Shown here: in pieces, positions 25,505 through 33,828 of the stretch
Layout of the letters: the number at the start of each line of letters is the position of its first letter
How positions within the stretch are numbered: the first letter of the stretch is position 1
NCBI GenBank assembly: GCA_000817105.1
Contig: JUEP01000001.1
Span: 1-64,000, forward strand
Length of the DNA: 64,000 bases
Reading direction: 5' to 3'
Source of the DNA: a marine actinobacterium MedAcidi-G3
Lineage (GTDB): Bacteria > Actinomycetota > Acidimicrobiia > Acidimicrobiales > Poriferisodalaceae
Position numbers and translations under genes: made by a program
The notes under the pieces: generated by a model
The model's database searches: none
The model's input: the letters and a program-made list of their open reading frames with translations, nothing else
What the model was told of the DNA's origin: nothing

Positions 25505-25924
25505 ATGGGATTAAAAGCAGATGGTCTTAGCATCGGTGACTCGTACTCTGAGGTAATCGTCGAAGACTTAACTCGAACTCAAATAGTCCAGTACGCAGGG
25601 GCTTCAGGCGACTACAACCCAGTTCACAGTGATGAAAAATTCGTTACAGAGGTCGCTGGATATCCAACGGTGTTTGCTCACGGGATGCTCACCATGGGCA
25701 TGACTGGTCGAATGCTGACGAACTATGTAGGGGATGGGCGTCTTACCTATTATGGAGTGCGTTTCGTCAACCAAGTTTGGCCGGGCGACACGTTAACCGC
25801 TAGGGCCGAAGTATCTGAGGTCCGAGAAGAAAATGGGCAAACCCTTATCGACCTAGCTATTTCGACCACGAACCAAGATGAAAAGTTTGTTCTTACGGGC
25901 AACGCTACAGCACGCGTTGACTAG
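25505..25924 (+). CDS. MaoC-like (R)-specific hydratase, catalytic subunit
   Basis: A 139-residue single-hotdog hydratase; the ATG at 25505 is preceded by GTAGGAGAAAC. The hydratase-2 motif is YAGASGDYNPVHSDEKF (about 28-44), with the catalytic Asp and His, and FAHGMLTMGMTGRML follows. HadB-type proteins have this size and pair with a FAS1-like partner, here the gene 10 bp upstream. The pair fits mycolic-acid-type HadAB or steroid-side-chain ChsH1/ChsH2; nothing nearby decides between them. Confidence 0.88.
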   Translation: MGLKADGLSIGDSYSEVIVEDLTRTQIVQYAGASGDYNPVHSDEKFVTEVAGYPTVFAHGMLTMGMTGRMLTNYVGDGRLTYYGVRFVNQVWPGDTLTARAEVSEVREENGQTLIDLAISTTNQDEKFVLTGNATARVD

Positions 25925-25962
25925 GTCCGTTTTAGGCGTCCCCTAGTAACTTGGACCAACAA

Positions 25963-27219
25963 TCAACCTTTAGCGCGACCGGAATAACCGAATAGTTTTC
26001 CTGCTACCTTGCGGATCTGGATTTCTTCGGCACCCTCTGTGATGCGATATCTTCGATGGTGCCGATAAATGTGTTCGAATGGCATGCGTCGTCCGTAACC
26101 AACGCCGCCGCAGCTCTGCATGGCGCGATCAGCGGCATCACAGCAGAAGCGATTACCGCGATAGTTGCACATGGCCACCCGATCGGTTATCTCCATGTGG
26201 TCAATTCCTTGATCCATCTCCCATGCTGTTTTCCAGATGAGCGCTCGAATCATCTCTGCCTCGGTGTATAGCTCAGCTAATGGAAACTGAATTGCTTGAT
26301 TCTGGGAGAGAGGTTTACCGAATGTTGTTCGGTTGTTTACGTAATCCACAGCAACGTCTATGCAATGAAGTCCTGCTCCTACAGAAGAAGCGGCTTGTCT
26401 GATTCGATTTTCATGCACGAATAGTTGAGCGGTTTGAAGCCCTCGGCCCTCTTCGCCAAGAATGTCGTCGTTGTGAACGCGAACGTCAGTCAAGCTGACA
26501 TGAGCGTGATCTGTCGGCATGTTGAATGTCCACATGAACTCCTCGACATTAAACCCATTCGACTCCACTGGAACTATGAAACATGTGATTCCCTGTCCTT
26601 CGCCGGGAGAGCCCGATGTGCGAGCAAATATGTAGTCGTGCGTTGCGTGATGAAGCCCGGTATTCCAGTACTTCTCTCCATTGATTATCCACTCATCTCC
26701 GTCGCGAACAGCGGTAGTTTCCATCCATGTAGCATCTGAACCGTGAAGTGGTTCAGTTAGTCCGAAGCCAATCCGAGCGGTTCCATCCAACATTTTTGGA
26801 ATCCAATTCTGCTGTTGTTGTTCTGATCCATACTTCTCCATCATCAAAACAGTTGGAAAGTTACCGATGATGGAGTTTTCGTTTTGTAGATCATTGTGAA
26901 GGCCTAAACCTCTTCGGGCGAGGTGTTCGCGGATGATGGCCATACCCAGATTGGTCCCATCTTGACCGCCAAAACGCTTGGGGAGATGCCACCTTAGGAA
27001 TCCAGCGCTATCGGCTTCCCGTCGCATTCGCGTAAGTAGGGCCTCCCATTCTGCGTTCGGTAGGCCATCTCGATCCCAGTCGGTCCTAGAGTCCTCTCGC
27101 CGATAATCGAAAAATCTAGCGTTGTCATCTTCCGCTTCGATTGGCTTAATGACGTCTTCGATGAAATGGTCGAGGTCGCTTATTAATTGTTGAATGTCAG
27201 TGGGAATAACGAAATCCAT
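25963..27219 (-). CDS. Acyl-CoA dehydrogenase
   Basis: A 418-residue acyl-CoA dehydrogenase with all domains: LRWHLPKRFGGQDGTNLGMA, the FAD/substrate segment IGFGLTEPLHGSDATWME, INGEKYWNTGLHHATHDY, RTTFGKPLSQNQAIQFPLAE, and the C-terminal YRITEGAEEIQIRKVAG. Unlike most paralogues in the window it keeps a Glu at the YEGT position (TEGA), the classical catalytic base. The N-terminal region with FFDYRREDSRTDWDRDG is typical of a larger actinobacterial subfamily. It is divergent from the selenocysteine candidate at 27248, with 28 bp between their starts. Confidence 0.92.
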   Translation of the reverse strand: MDFVIPTDIQQLISDLDHFIEDVIKPIEAEDDNARFFDYRREDSRTDWDRDGLPNAEWEALLTRMRREADSAGFLRWHLPKRFGGQDGTNLGMAIIREHLARRGLGLHNDLQNENSIIGNFPTVLMMEKYGSEQQQQNWIPKMLDGTARIGFGLTEPLHGSDATWMETTAVRDGDEWIINGEKYWNTGLHHATHDYIFARTSGSPGEGQGITCFIVPVESNGFNVEEFMWTFNMPTDHAHVSLTDVRVHNDDILGEEGRGLQTAQLFVHENRIRQAASSVGAGLHCIDVAVDYVNNRTTFGKPLSQNQAIQFPLAELYTEAEMIRALIWKTAWEMDQGIDHMEITDRVAMCNYRGNRFCCDAADRAMQSCGGVGYGRRMPFEHIYRHHRRYRITEGAEEIQIRKVAGKLFGYSGRAKG

Positions 27220-27247
27220 AGAGCGCGAACGTATACCGTGAATTCCT

Positions 27248-27853
27248 ATGGCGCTGCCAATTATCGTATGGTCCGACTTTCTTTGACCTTGGTGCCACCT
27301 AGCGCGAGCCCGGGCGGCTCGTCTGAATGATCGTCACGATGTCGAAATTTCTTGGCTTCCCTATGAACTTCACCCCGAAATTCCTGATGGCGGAAGCGAA
27401 AACAAACGAAAGTTTTCGGCGCTGATGCCTATTGCTGAGGAGCTCGGAGTGGTCATGAGTCCACCCAATCGGATTCGACCAACTAGAAAAGCGCACCAAG
27501 CGGCTCTAGTTGTAGAGCACGTTTCACCGGGGGCTATCAATACCTATCACGACCGACTGTCCGCTGCTGTCTGGGTAGAAGAGCGAGATATCGAGGATCC
27601 TGAAATTCTCTCGAGTCTTGCTAAGGACCTTGATGTTCCGTCGGAATTAATTGAGAGAGTCGTAAACAATGATGAACTGTGGCCGGCAGTAATTTCTTCT
27701 ATGGAACGAGCCCATGCGTGGGGAGCAACTGGGACTCCGAGTTGGCTAATTGACAATAAACTTTTGGTGCCAGGTTTGCAGGACGACGAGTTTTTTGATC
27801 GAGTTATTGTGAAGATGTCCTCGCCTAGTAATAGCGAAGACCCGTTGAAGTAA
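27248..27853 (+). CDS. DsbA/FrnE-like thiol-disulfide oxidoreductase with in-frame TGA: candidate selenoprotein
   Basis: Read through one TGA (27284-27286), the frame from the ATG at 27248 encodes a 201-residue DsbA-family protein: MALPIIVWSDFL-U13-PWC16-HLARARAARL, then VEISWLPYELHPEIP and, near the C-terminus, the cis-Pro region WGATGTPSWLIDNKLLVPG. The TGA replaces exactly the first Cys of the CPWC redox motif. No other stop interrupts the frame. A stem of six base pairs with a five-base loop begins 19 bases after the TGA, within the range of bacterial SECIS elements. Seen: the TGA position, frame and fold. Known: DsbA-like selenoproteins occur in marine bacteria. Inferred: Sec insertion. 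A call starting at the ATG at 27425 would lose the whole active site. No strong RBS is visible. Confidence 0.82.
27305..27321 (+). promoter_or_regulatory. Candidate bacterial SECIS hairpin
   Basis: CGAGCC (27305-27310) pairs perfectly with GGCTCG (27316-27321) around the loop CGGGC; one G-T pair can extend it. The first loop G lies 26 bases past the TGA at 27284-27286. A short stem with G within the first two loop bases, 16-37 nt after UGA, is the described bacterial SECIS pattern. Confidence 0.6.
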
Positions 27854-27887
27854 TAATCTTGCCGCTGATCGCTGTAATGTCCTGAGT

Positions 27888-29138
27888 ATGCAGCCGACTT
27901 ATTCAGAAAAAGCAGAGTCCTATCGCAACGAGATCCAACGTTTCATAAGCGAAAACCTACCTGCGAATTGGCAGGGGATTGGCTCTCTAACCGGGGACGC
28001 GAAAGCAGAGTTCGTCGGTGAGTGGCGCAGAATTTTGAGTGACAACAAGTTGTTGGCAACTATGTGGCCTGCCGATTATGGCGGCCCTGGTCTGTCTCCA
28101 AATGAAAATGTCATTATCGCAGAAGAGTTCACCAAAGCTGGCTTGCCTACCGGCGGCTCGAACGATGGTTTTGGTATCGGAATGGTCGGTAACACCTTGA
28201 TTGAGTGGGGTACCGAGGAACAGAAGAAACATTACTTACCTCGTATTCTCGACGGCGACGATCTTTGGTGTCAGGGGTATTCTGAACCTGGCGCTGGCTC
28301 CGATTTAGCAAATCTTGGCTGCAAGGCTGAATTGGATGGTGACGAGTGGGTACTTAACGGTCAAAAGATTTGGACGTCCAGTGGACATTTAGCTAACTGG
28401 ATCTTTGTGCTCGGCCGAACAGCTCCCGAAGACGCTAAGCATCAAGGAATCACTTTTTTTCTTTGTCCAATGGATCAAGCCGGAATTGAGGTTCGACCCA
28501 TTGTTAATATTGCTGGGCACAGCCACTTCAATGAAGTCTTCTTTTCCGATGCTCGAGTTCCCAAAGAGAATGTCATAGGACAGGTAAACGGCGGTTGGGC
28601 GGTCGCCATGACACTTCTTGGGTACGAAAGGGGATTTGGGGCGACGACCACTTACTTCCGTTATCGATCTGAGCTAGACCGCCTAGTAGAAATGGCCCAA
28701 GAAAGAGGTCGGACCCAAGACCAAGATATTCGTCAACGCCTCGCATGGTGCCACAGCAAAGTCGAGATAATGCGTTGGTTGGGTCAACAGGTTTTGACAT
28801 CCTTTCTAAATGGAGAGCCGCCAGGACCAAAGAGCTCTATAGGGAAACTGAATTGGAGCGAATACCACAGAACGGTCACAGAACTTTCGTTAGATATTCT
28901 CGGGGCCGATGCGATGATCATGGAGGGTGATTCCGCATATGCAGCTGGGCTCGGAGCCGCCGATGCTGGAACTCCTAACACTACTTCCGCCTGGATAAAT
29001 AGTTTTTTGGCGGCACGGTCAGGAACTATTTATGCAGGAACCAGTCAAGTCCAGCGCAACATTATTGGGGAACGCATTTTAGGTTTACCAAAAGAGCCGC
29101 GCGCTGATGAAGGTCCCTGGAACGAAACCCTGCGTTAA
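27888..29138 (+). CDS. Acyl-CoA dehydrogenase
   Basis: A 416-residue acyl-CoA dehydrogenase, complete. N-terminal ATMWPADYGGPGLSPNENVIIAEEF, the FAD/substrate segment WCQGYSEPGAGSDLANL, LNGQKIWTSSGHLANW, and the C-terminal GTIYAGTSQVQRNIIGERILGLP. At the YEGT position the residue is Ala (YAGT), so the classical catalytic Glu is absent. It starts 35 bp after the DsbA-like candidate selenoprotein, so they may be cotranscribed. The C-terminus overlaps the following kinase frame. The substrate is unknown. Confidence 0.92.
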   Translation: MQPTYSEKAESYRNEIQRFISENLPANWQGIGSLTGDAKAEFVGEWRRILSDNKLLATMWPADYGGPGLSPNENVIIAEEFTKAGLPTGGSNDGFGIGMVGNTLIEWGTEEQKKHYLPRILDGDDLWCQGYSEPGAGSDLANLGCKAELDGDEWVLNGQKIWTSSGHLANWIFVLGRTAPEDAKHQGITFFLCPMDQAGIEVRPIVNIAGHSHFNEVFFSDARVPKENVIGQVNGGWAVAMTLLGYERGFGATTTYFRYRSELDRLVEMAQERGRTQDQDIRQRLAWCHSKVEIMRWLGQQVLTSFLNGEPPGPKSSIGKLNWSEYHRTVTELSLDILGADAMIMEGDSAYAAGLGAADAGTPNTTSAWINSFLAARSGTIYAGTSQVQRNIIGERILGLPKEPRADEGPWNETLR

Positions 29139-29733
29139 CGTGCTCGTTGGATTTAGTGGTGGATCCTGCTCAGGTAAGACAACACTGGCGAATGCCGTCC
29201 TGAAGTTAAGTGGTACTGCCACGTTGCTTGCTTTCGATGATTATTACCGAGACCTTTCACATATGACGCCTTCAGAGCGATCAGCGGTTAATTACGATCA
29301 CCCTGATGCGTTAGACGTCGAGCTATTCATCGCTCACATGGATGGTCTTGCTGCGGGCCACTCGGTCAAAGTTCCCGAATATGACATGTCGACCCACACG
29401 CGGACGGGTGGCCACTATCAACTGGACCCGGCGCCCCTTGTGGTCGTCGATGGAATTTTGTTGATGGCTGTAGAGGAATGTCGTGAAAGATTAGACCTCA
29501 AGGTATTTGTCGACGCCCCTAGGGAAGTGAGGCTGGCTAGACGTCTGGTTAGAGACGTAGAAGAACGCGGCAGAAATCCTCAAAGTGTAGAAGAGCAGTT
29601 CATGACCTCGGTTGAACCGATGCATCGATCTCTGGTTCTACCGAGCTCACAGCATGCAGATCTGAAGTTTGAACATCCTTTTGACCCAGTCGCCGCCGCT
29701 GAGAGAGTTGTAGCGGAAATTAGTTCAAGCTAG
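29107..29733 (+). CDS. P-loop kinase, uridine-kinase family
   Basis: A roughly 200-residue nucleoside/small-molecule kinase. The Walker A motif is GGSCSGKTTL at the extreme N-terminus; AFDDYYRDLSHMTPSERSAVNYDHPDALD is the acceptor-site block of uridine kinases, and VVVDGILLM and VFVDAPREVRLARRLVRD (lid region) follow. The start is either the ATG at 29107, overlapping the dehydrogenase by 32 bp, or a GTG at 29140 just after its stop; the latter places the P-loop at the usual distance. Uridine or a nicotinamide-riboside-like substrate is plausible. Confidence 0.87.
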   Translation: MKVPGTKPCVNVLVGFSGGSCSGKTTLANAVLKLSGTATLLAFDDYYRDLSHMTPSERSAVNYDHPDALDVELFIAHMDGLAAGHSVKVPEYDMSTHTRTGGHYQLDPAPLVVVDGILLMAVEECRERLDLKVFVDAPREVRLARRLVRDVEERGRNPQSVEEQFMTSVEPMHRSLVLPSSQHADLKFEHPFDPVAAAERVVAEISSS

Positions 29734-29750
29734 CTACGGCGACTCAGTCG

Positions 29751-30155
29751 CTACTTCTCAATGAATTCAACCCAGTTGCCATCAGGGTCCTCGACCATTC
29801 CCACTACCACGCCTGGTCGGGCTTCTCGACGGTCCCAAATAATTGGTGCGCCAACCTCCCTGCAGGAATCGAGTGCCGCTTGTACATCACTTACCGAAAG
29901 TGTGAAATAACGCATCCCAGTAGCGCCCATCATGCCCCCGTCAGCTCCCGCAGCAACGTCTTTGGTTGGCACCACGATCTTCAACAAACTTTCGTTTGCC
30001 CACAAACGGTGCATCGCTGCCACGCCTAGAGCTTCCATGCTGATGGTTGCTTCGAACTCCATTCCTATGACATCTCTATAGAAAGTAAGCATCTGGTCGC
30101 CTTTAGAGGTGACCATGCCGAGATCAAATCCAGCTTTAGTAAAATTGTTGGCCAC
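29751..30155 (-). CDS. Glyoxalase/VOC-superfamily protein
   Basis: A 134-residue VOC-fold protein made of two beta-alpha-beta-beta-beta modules. Seen: DLGMVTSKGDQMLTFYRDVIGMEF in the first half, YFTLSVSDVQAALDSCREVGAPII in the second, ending in VEDPDGNWVEFIEK, where the Glu is the usual metal ligand. These proteins catalyse isomerisation, dioxygenation or lyase reactions at a divalent metal. Nothing in the context gives a substrate. It lies 24 bp downstream of the DUF169 gene on the same strand. Confidence 0.86.
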   Translation of the reverse strand: MANNFTKAGFDLGMVTSKGDQMLTFYRDVIGMEFEATISMEALGVAAMHRLWANESLLKIVVPTKDVAAGADGGMMGATGMRYFTLSVSDVQAALDSCREVGAPIIWDRREARPGVVVGMVEDPDGNWVEFIEK

Positions 30156-30179
30156 AGGCCCTCCATTACTTGTAATAGC

Positions 30180-30977
30180 TCAGTCGTAGCTCGCGCCAAG
30201 GCCGGCTCGTGCGTCGCTTTGGATACCGTAATTCGGTATCGGGTAACGAAGACCATTCTTAGCTAAAAATTCCATCCCCTCCACCGCAACCAACAGATCT
30301 TCGGGGGATAGGGCCATTAACAGTTCATCCTCCATTACACCGCCGTATCGCCGTTCGGCGAAACAAGGAATTGACAAGCTCGGTTCACCTGTACTCAGTG
30401 CGCGCCCCCAACTATCAGCGCAGGCTGACTCTCCAACGCAGCCCCATTCAAGCTTTTTGTATCCACGCCACTGCAAGCCATTAATTAGCAAAATCATTTG
30501 AGCAGGAGTCGCATAGACCATGCAAATATCTGGAGGGTCAAGGCGTTTAGCGGACAACGGAGAAACCGCCATTGCCGAGAAAGAACCAAAAGGCACGCAA
30601 TCCATAGCTTCCTGATGCGCCGAACTATCTTCGAGGGTCTCGAACCAGACTCCTTTCATTCGTTCCCCCGACAACCATTCGTCATCCTGGGGATGAAGCC
30701 CAATAACGGCCCCGCATTGATCGCCTACTAGGTCCTCTCGGGTTATGCCAACAGTCCAATTGAGGCGGCTAGCCATTCCCACTATCTGATCAGTGGTGTG
30801 GATGGCGTTCGGTCTGCGAATGCGAGGCACTAACTCCATCTCTTCTACAGTTGCAAAGAGTTTCATTCCGATCGGAGTGGTTCTGATGCGTAAAAGCGAT
30901 TGCAGTCTGCTCAGCAACTCATCCCAATCGATACGTTCCGTCCGCAAATGGACTTGCTGTTCAGCGCTCTCGTTCAT
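30180..30977 (-). CDS. DUF169-family protein
   Basis: A 265-residue DUF169 protein; the ATG at 30977 is preceded by AGGGGATGAG, which favours it over an upstream in-frame ATG. Family features: RIRTTPIGMKLF near the N-terminus, DLVGDQCGAVIGL, a conserved block with Cys (WGCVGESACADSW, Cys near 188 and 193), PCFAERRYGGVMEDELLMALS. DUF169 proteins have conserved cysteines and often occur with metal or one-carbon enzymes, but their biochemical role is unknown. It may be cotranscribed with the VOC gene. Confidence 0.83.
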   Translation of the reverse strand: MNESAEQQVHLRTERIDWDELLSRLQSLLRIRTTPIGMKLFATVEEMELVPRIRRPNAIHTTDQIVGMASRLNWTVGITREDLVGDQCGAVIGLHPQDDEWLSGERMKGVWFETLEDSSAHQEAMDCVPFGSFSAMAVSPLSAKRLDPPDICMVYATPAQMILLINGLQWRGYKKLEWGCVGESACADSWGRALSTGEPSLSIPCFAERRYGGVMEDELLMALSPEDLLVAVEGMEFLAKNGLRYPIPNYGIQSDARAGLGASYD

Positions 30978-31145
30978 CTCATCCCCTGACGTGCACCCCA
31001 CAACTTACCTCCCTGCAGCAGGGGTTCCAGCTAAAGGAGTATTCGATGCACTGCATCTTCATCCCCGTTGCATTAAGTCGAGGTTGGATTAGGGTGATTA
31101 CTCGGTGCTCGAAAGAGCAGGCTAAATCCATCCAAGGAGAATGCA

Positions 31146-31928
31146 ATGGCTGATGGTCTTCGAGTCGAGATTCACGGCAATGTAGGCGCAGTGATCATGG
31201 ATCGGCCGCCTCACAATTTCTTGAATTTCAAGCAAATACACGACATCGCTGATGCACTCGATGCACTGCAAAACGACATGTCGATCCGTTGCGCCGTTCT
31301 AGCAGCAGACGGTCGATCATTTTGTGCCGGCGCAGATTTCGCTGGAGATGGTGTTGGAGGCGGGGATGACGAAGTTGTCGGTGGTGACGCAACCCTGGCC
31401 TTGTATCAAGGATCAGCTCGACTATTTGATGTGACCATCCCAATTGTTGGTGCTATCCACGGCCCTGCTGTCGGCGGCGGACTTGGTTTAGCGATGGTTC
31501 CAGACATAAGGATCACATGCCCAGACGGGAGGTTTTCTGCCAACTTCGCTTCACTCGGGATACACCAAGGCTTCGGAATGAGCGTGACAGTCCCGCGTTT
31601 GTTGGGACCTTCGAAGGCAGCCCAAGTTCTATACAGCGCAAAACGATACAAAGGCCAAGAAGCAGTAGAAATTGGTCTTGCTGATGAGTGCGTGCCGAAC
31701 GACGAGGTCCGCGATCGAGCATTCGAAGTTGCACAAGAGATTGCCGGCAACGCACCGTTAGCGTTGCGTGCCATCAAGTCGACCTTGCGCCTGGGTCTTG
31801 GCGACGAAGTCAGAGAAATTACTCAACGCGAAGCACGGATCCAGGCAGAACTCTCAGCGACGGCCGACGCCAAAGAAGGAATCACCGCCGTAGGCGAGCG
31901 ACGTCCGGGTAACTTCACAGGTAAGTAA
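31146..31928 (+). CDS. Enoyl-CoA hydratase/isomerase (crotonase family)
   Basis: A 260-residue crotonase. Oxyanion-hole segments: AADGRSFCAGADF (about 57-69) and IHGPAVGGGLGLAMVPDIRI; downstream FSANFASLGIHQGFGMSVTVP. It is strikingly similar to the protein at 1975-2775, including RPPxNF at the start and the LGxHxGFG block in place of the hydratase Glu. The pair probably arose by duplication and shares an unusual active site. The ATG follows AAGGAG. The C-terminus ends VGERRPGNFTGK. Confidence 0.88.
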   Translation: MADGLRVEIHGNVGAVIMDRPPHNFLNFKQIHDIADALDALQNDMSIRCAVLAADGRSFCAGADFAGDGVGGGDDEVVGGDATLALYQGSARLFDVTIPIVGAIHGPAVGGGLGLAMVPDIRITCPDGRFSANFASLGIHQGFGMSVTVPRLLGPSKAAQVLYSAKRYKGQEAVEIGLADECVPNDEVRDRAFEVAQEIAGNAPLALRAIKSTLRLGLGDEVREITQREARIQAELSATADAKEGITAVGERRPGNFTGK

Positions 31929-31973
31929 GTAAACCATCCCCTCTATCGGCAACGAAAGAAACCTATTCCTTAA

Positions 31974-32846
31974 ATGAATGTTCTAGTTACTGGTGTCACC
32001 GGCCTTATTGGATCTGAGTTGGCGATCGCTCTTCGAGCTCGCGGCGACAGCGTCGTCGGGGTTTCCCGAAACCCCACACATGATCAGATTTCGTGGGACA
32101 GCTTGACTCCATCTCTACTGAGTGAAATAGACGCTGTTGTGAACCTTGCAGGTGAGTCGATAGCCGGTAGATGGACTCGGTCAAAAAAAGATCGAATACT
32201 ATCCAGCCGAGTCGAGGCAACTTCCTTAGTAGCTGCAGCAATTAGAGATTGTGACGCTCCTCCGGCTTGTCTAGTGCAAGCGTCAGCTTCTGGGTTCTAT
32301 GGAGACATGGGTGCTGAAATTCTTGATGAATCAGCCGCCGCAGGCACAGGGTTTTTATCTGAGGTATGTCAACAATGGGAAGCCGCTGCACAACCCGCAG
32401 TCGATGCGGGAGTGAGAACCGTAGTGCCGAGATTTTCGGTGGTGCTTGCCAATGGGCCTGGCGCATTAGGCCGCCTAGCCCTCATAACGAAGCTCTGCAT
32501 AGGAGGCCCCCTCGCTGGCGGAAGTCAATGGTGGAGTTGGGTCACTCTGAATGATGCCGTGCGTTCGATTCTGCATTTGCTCGACGGTGACGCCTCGGGC
32601 CCTATAAATATCGCAACGCCGAATCCTGAACTTCAGCGATCGTTCGCTAAGAAATTGGGCAAAGTTCTGCGACGTCCTTCAGTAGTTCCCGCACCAGGGT
32701 TTGCCATCAAACTAGCTTTAGGAGAAATGGGAACGACTCTACTACTTGACTCTTTTCGACTGCTTCCGACGGCCCTCTTGGAAAGCGGATTCGAATTTGA
32801 CGATCCTGAACTTGAGCAAGCTTTGAGGGGAATCTTGTCGAACTAA
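31974..32846 (+). CDS. TIGR01777-family NAD-dependent epimerase-like protein
   Basis: A 290-residue extended-SDR protein: VLVTGVTGLIGSELA at the N-terminus, AVVNLAGESIAGRWT, the family signature ASASGFYGDMG, FLSEVCQQWEAAAQPAVDAGVRTVVPRFSVVLANG, and a C-terminal DUF1731 domain (RPSVVPAPGFAIKLALGEMGTTLLLDSFRLLPTALLESGFEF). This family is widespread (YfcH/SulA-homologue-type) but its substrate is not known. It is encoded between a crotonase and an esterase on the same strand. Confidence 0.9.
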   Translation: MNVLVTGVTGLIGSELAIALRARGDSVVGVSRNPTHDQISWDSLTPSLLSEIDAVVNLAGESIAGRWTRSKKDRILSSRVEATSLVAAAIRDCDAPPACLVQASASGFYGDMGAEILDESAAAGTGFLSEVCQQWEAAAQPAVDAGVRTVVPRFSVVLANGPGALGRLALITKLCIGGPLAGGSQWWSWVTLNDAVRSILHLLDGDASGPINIATPNPELQRSFAKKLGKVLRRPSVVPAPGFAIKLALGEMGTTLLLDSFRLLPTALLESGFEFDDPELEQALRGILSN

Positions 32847-32883
32847 GCGATCGCGGCCTGAAACGGCCAATAAAGTCTCGTCC

Positions 32884-33828
32884 ATGAAACTTCAACCCGA
32901 CACTCAAGCTTTCGTGGAAATGATTGAGGTTGCGCGAAATGATGGACCGCCAGTCTCGGACCAGACTCCAGAATTCGCCCGAGACCGCTACCAAGCATTG
33001 GCACACGTCTTAGGTAAAGGGCCGGATTTGCCTGGTGGAGTAAACGACTCTGAAATCCCAAGCCAAAACGGGCCAATCCCGATAAGGATTTACCGTCCCT
33101 TAGGTGAAGGTCCGCATCCGGCATTAATTTTTTATCATGGAGGCGGATTCGTCATAGGAGATCTAAACACTCACGACAAAGAGTGCCGGTTACTGTGTGC
33201 TAAAGCGGGTTGTATCGTTGTCGCGGTCGACTATCGATTGGCACCCGAATCACCGTTTCCTGCTGCTGTGGAAGACGCCTGGGCAGCGCTGGAATGGATA
33301 GCTTCCGAAGGCTCGAAGCTAGGCATAGACACCACACGTCTAGCGGTTGGAGGAGACTCAGCCGGCGGCAATCTCTCTGCGGTAGTGGCGCTGATGGCAA
33401 GGGACGCCTCGCTAGATCTGAAGCTTCAGATGCTCGTCTACCCCGCAACTGACGCCTCCAAGTATTATGAGTCGTTTTCTGAGAACAAAGATGGGCCATT
33501 GTTGACGGTCGAGGTAATCGAATGGTTTTGGTCGCATTACCTGGGCAAAGCGACTGGTGACGAGGTTCGCAATGACTGGCGCTTTTCGCCAGCAAAGGCA
33601 GCCTCACACAATGGTGTTGCGCCCTCGTACATAGCTACATGTTCGGCTGATCCATTACGGGACGAAGGGAATGCCTACGCTGCACAGCTATCTGAAGCTG
33701 GAGTTAACGTCCAACACTCCATGTTCGAAGGCCAGCCGCACATTCTGTTTCAACTCTTCAATATCTGCGAAGGTGGAAAAGACTTGATTGACGAATGCGC
33801 TGCGGCGTTGGACAAGGCGTTCGGGTGA
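32884..33828 (+). CDS. Alpha/beta hydrolase of the hormone-sensitive-lipase (HSL) family
   Basis: A 314-residue carboxylesterase. The oxyanion motif FYHGGGFVIGD (about 81-91), the nucleophile GDSAGGN (Ser near 160), an Asp in CSADPLRDEG, and the catalytic His in EGQPHILFQLF define HSL-family esterases (NlhH-like). There is no signal peptide. Its stop overlaps the GTG of the next gene (GTGA), so it is coupled to the penicillin-acylase-family protein, which suggests cooperative hydrolysis of an ester/amide substrate. Confidence 0.92.
   Translation: MKLQPDTQAFVEMIEVARNDGPPVSDQTPEFARDRYQALAHVLGKGPDLPGGVNDSEIPSQNGPIPIRIYRPLGEGPHPALIFYHGGGFVIGDLNTHDKECRLLCAKAGCIVVAVDYRLAPESPFPAAVEDAWAALEWIASEGSKLGIDTTRLAVGGDSAGGNLSAVVALMARDASLDLKLQMLVYPATDASKYYESFSENKDGPLLTVEVIEWFWSHYLGKATGDEVRNDWRFSPAKAASHNGVAPSYIATCSADPLRDEGNAYAAQLSEAGVNVQHSMFEGQPHILFQLFNICEGGKDLIDECAAALDKAFG

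Noticed and set aside
29733..29760. GCGACTCAGTCGC between convergent genes as a terminator
   Set aside because: Only a 4-bp usable stem after allowing a loop, and no T-run on either strand.
31011..31023. CCCTGCAGCAGGG palindrome upstream of the crotonase at 31146
   Set aside because: Short palindrome with one-base centre, common by chance; no promoter context to support an operator.
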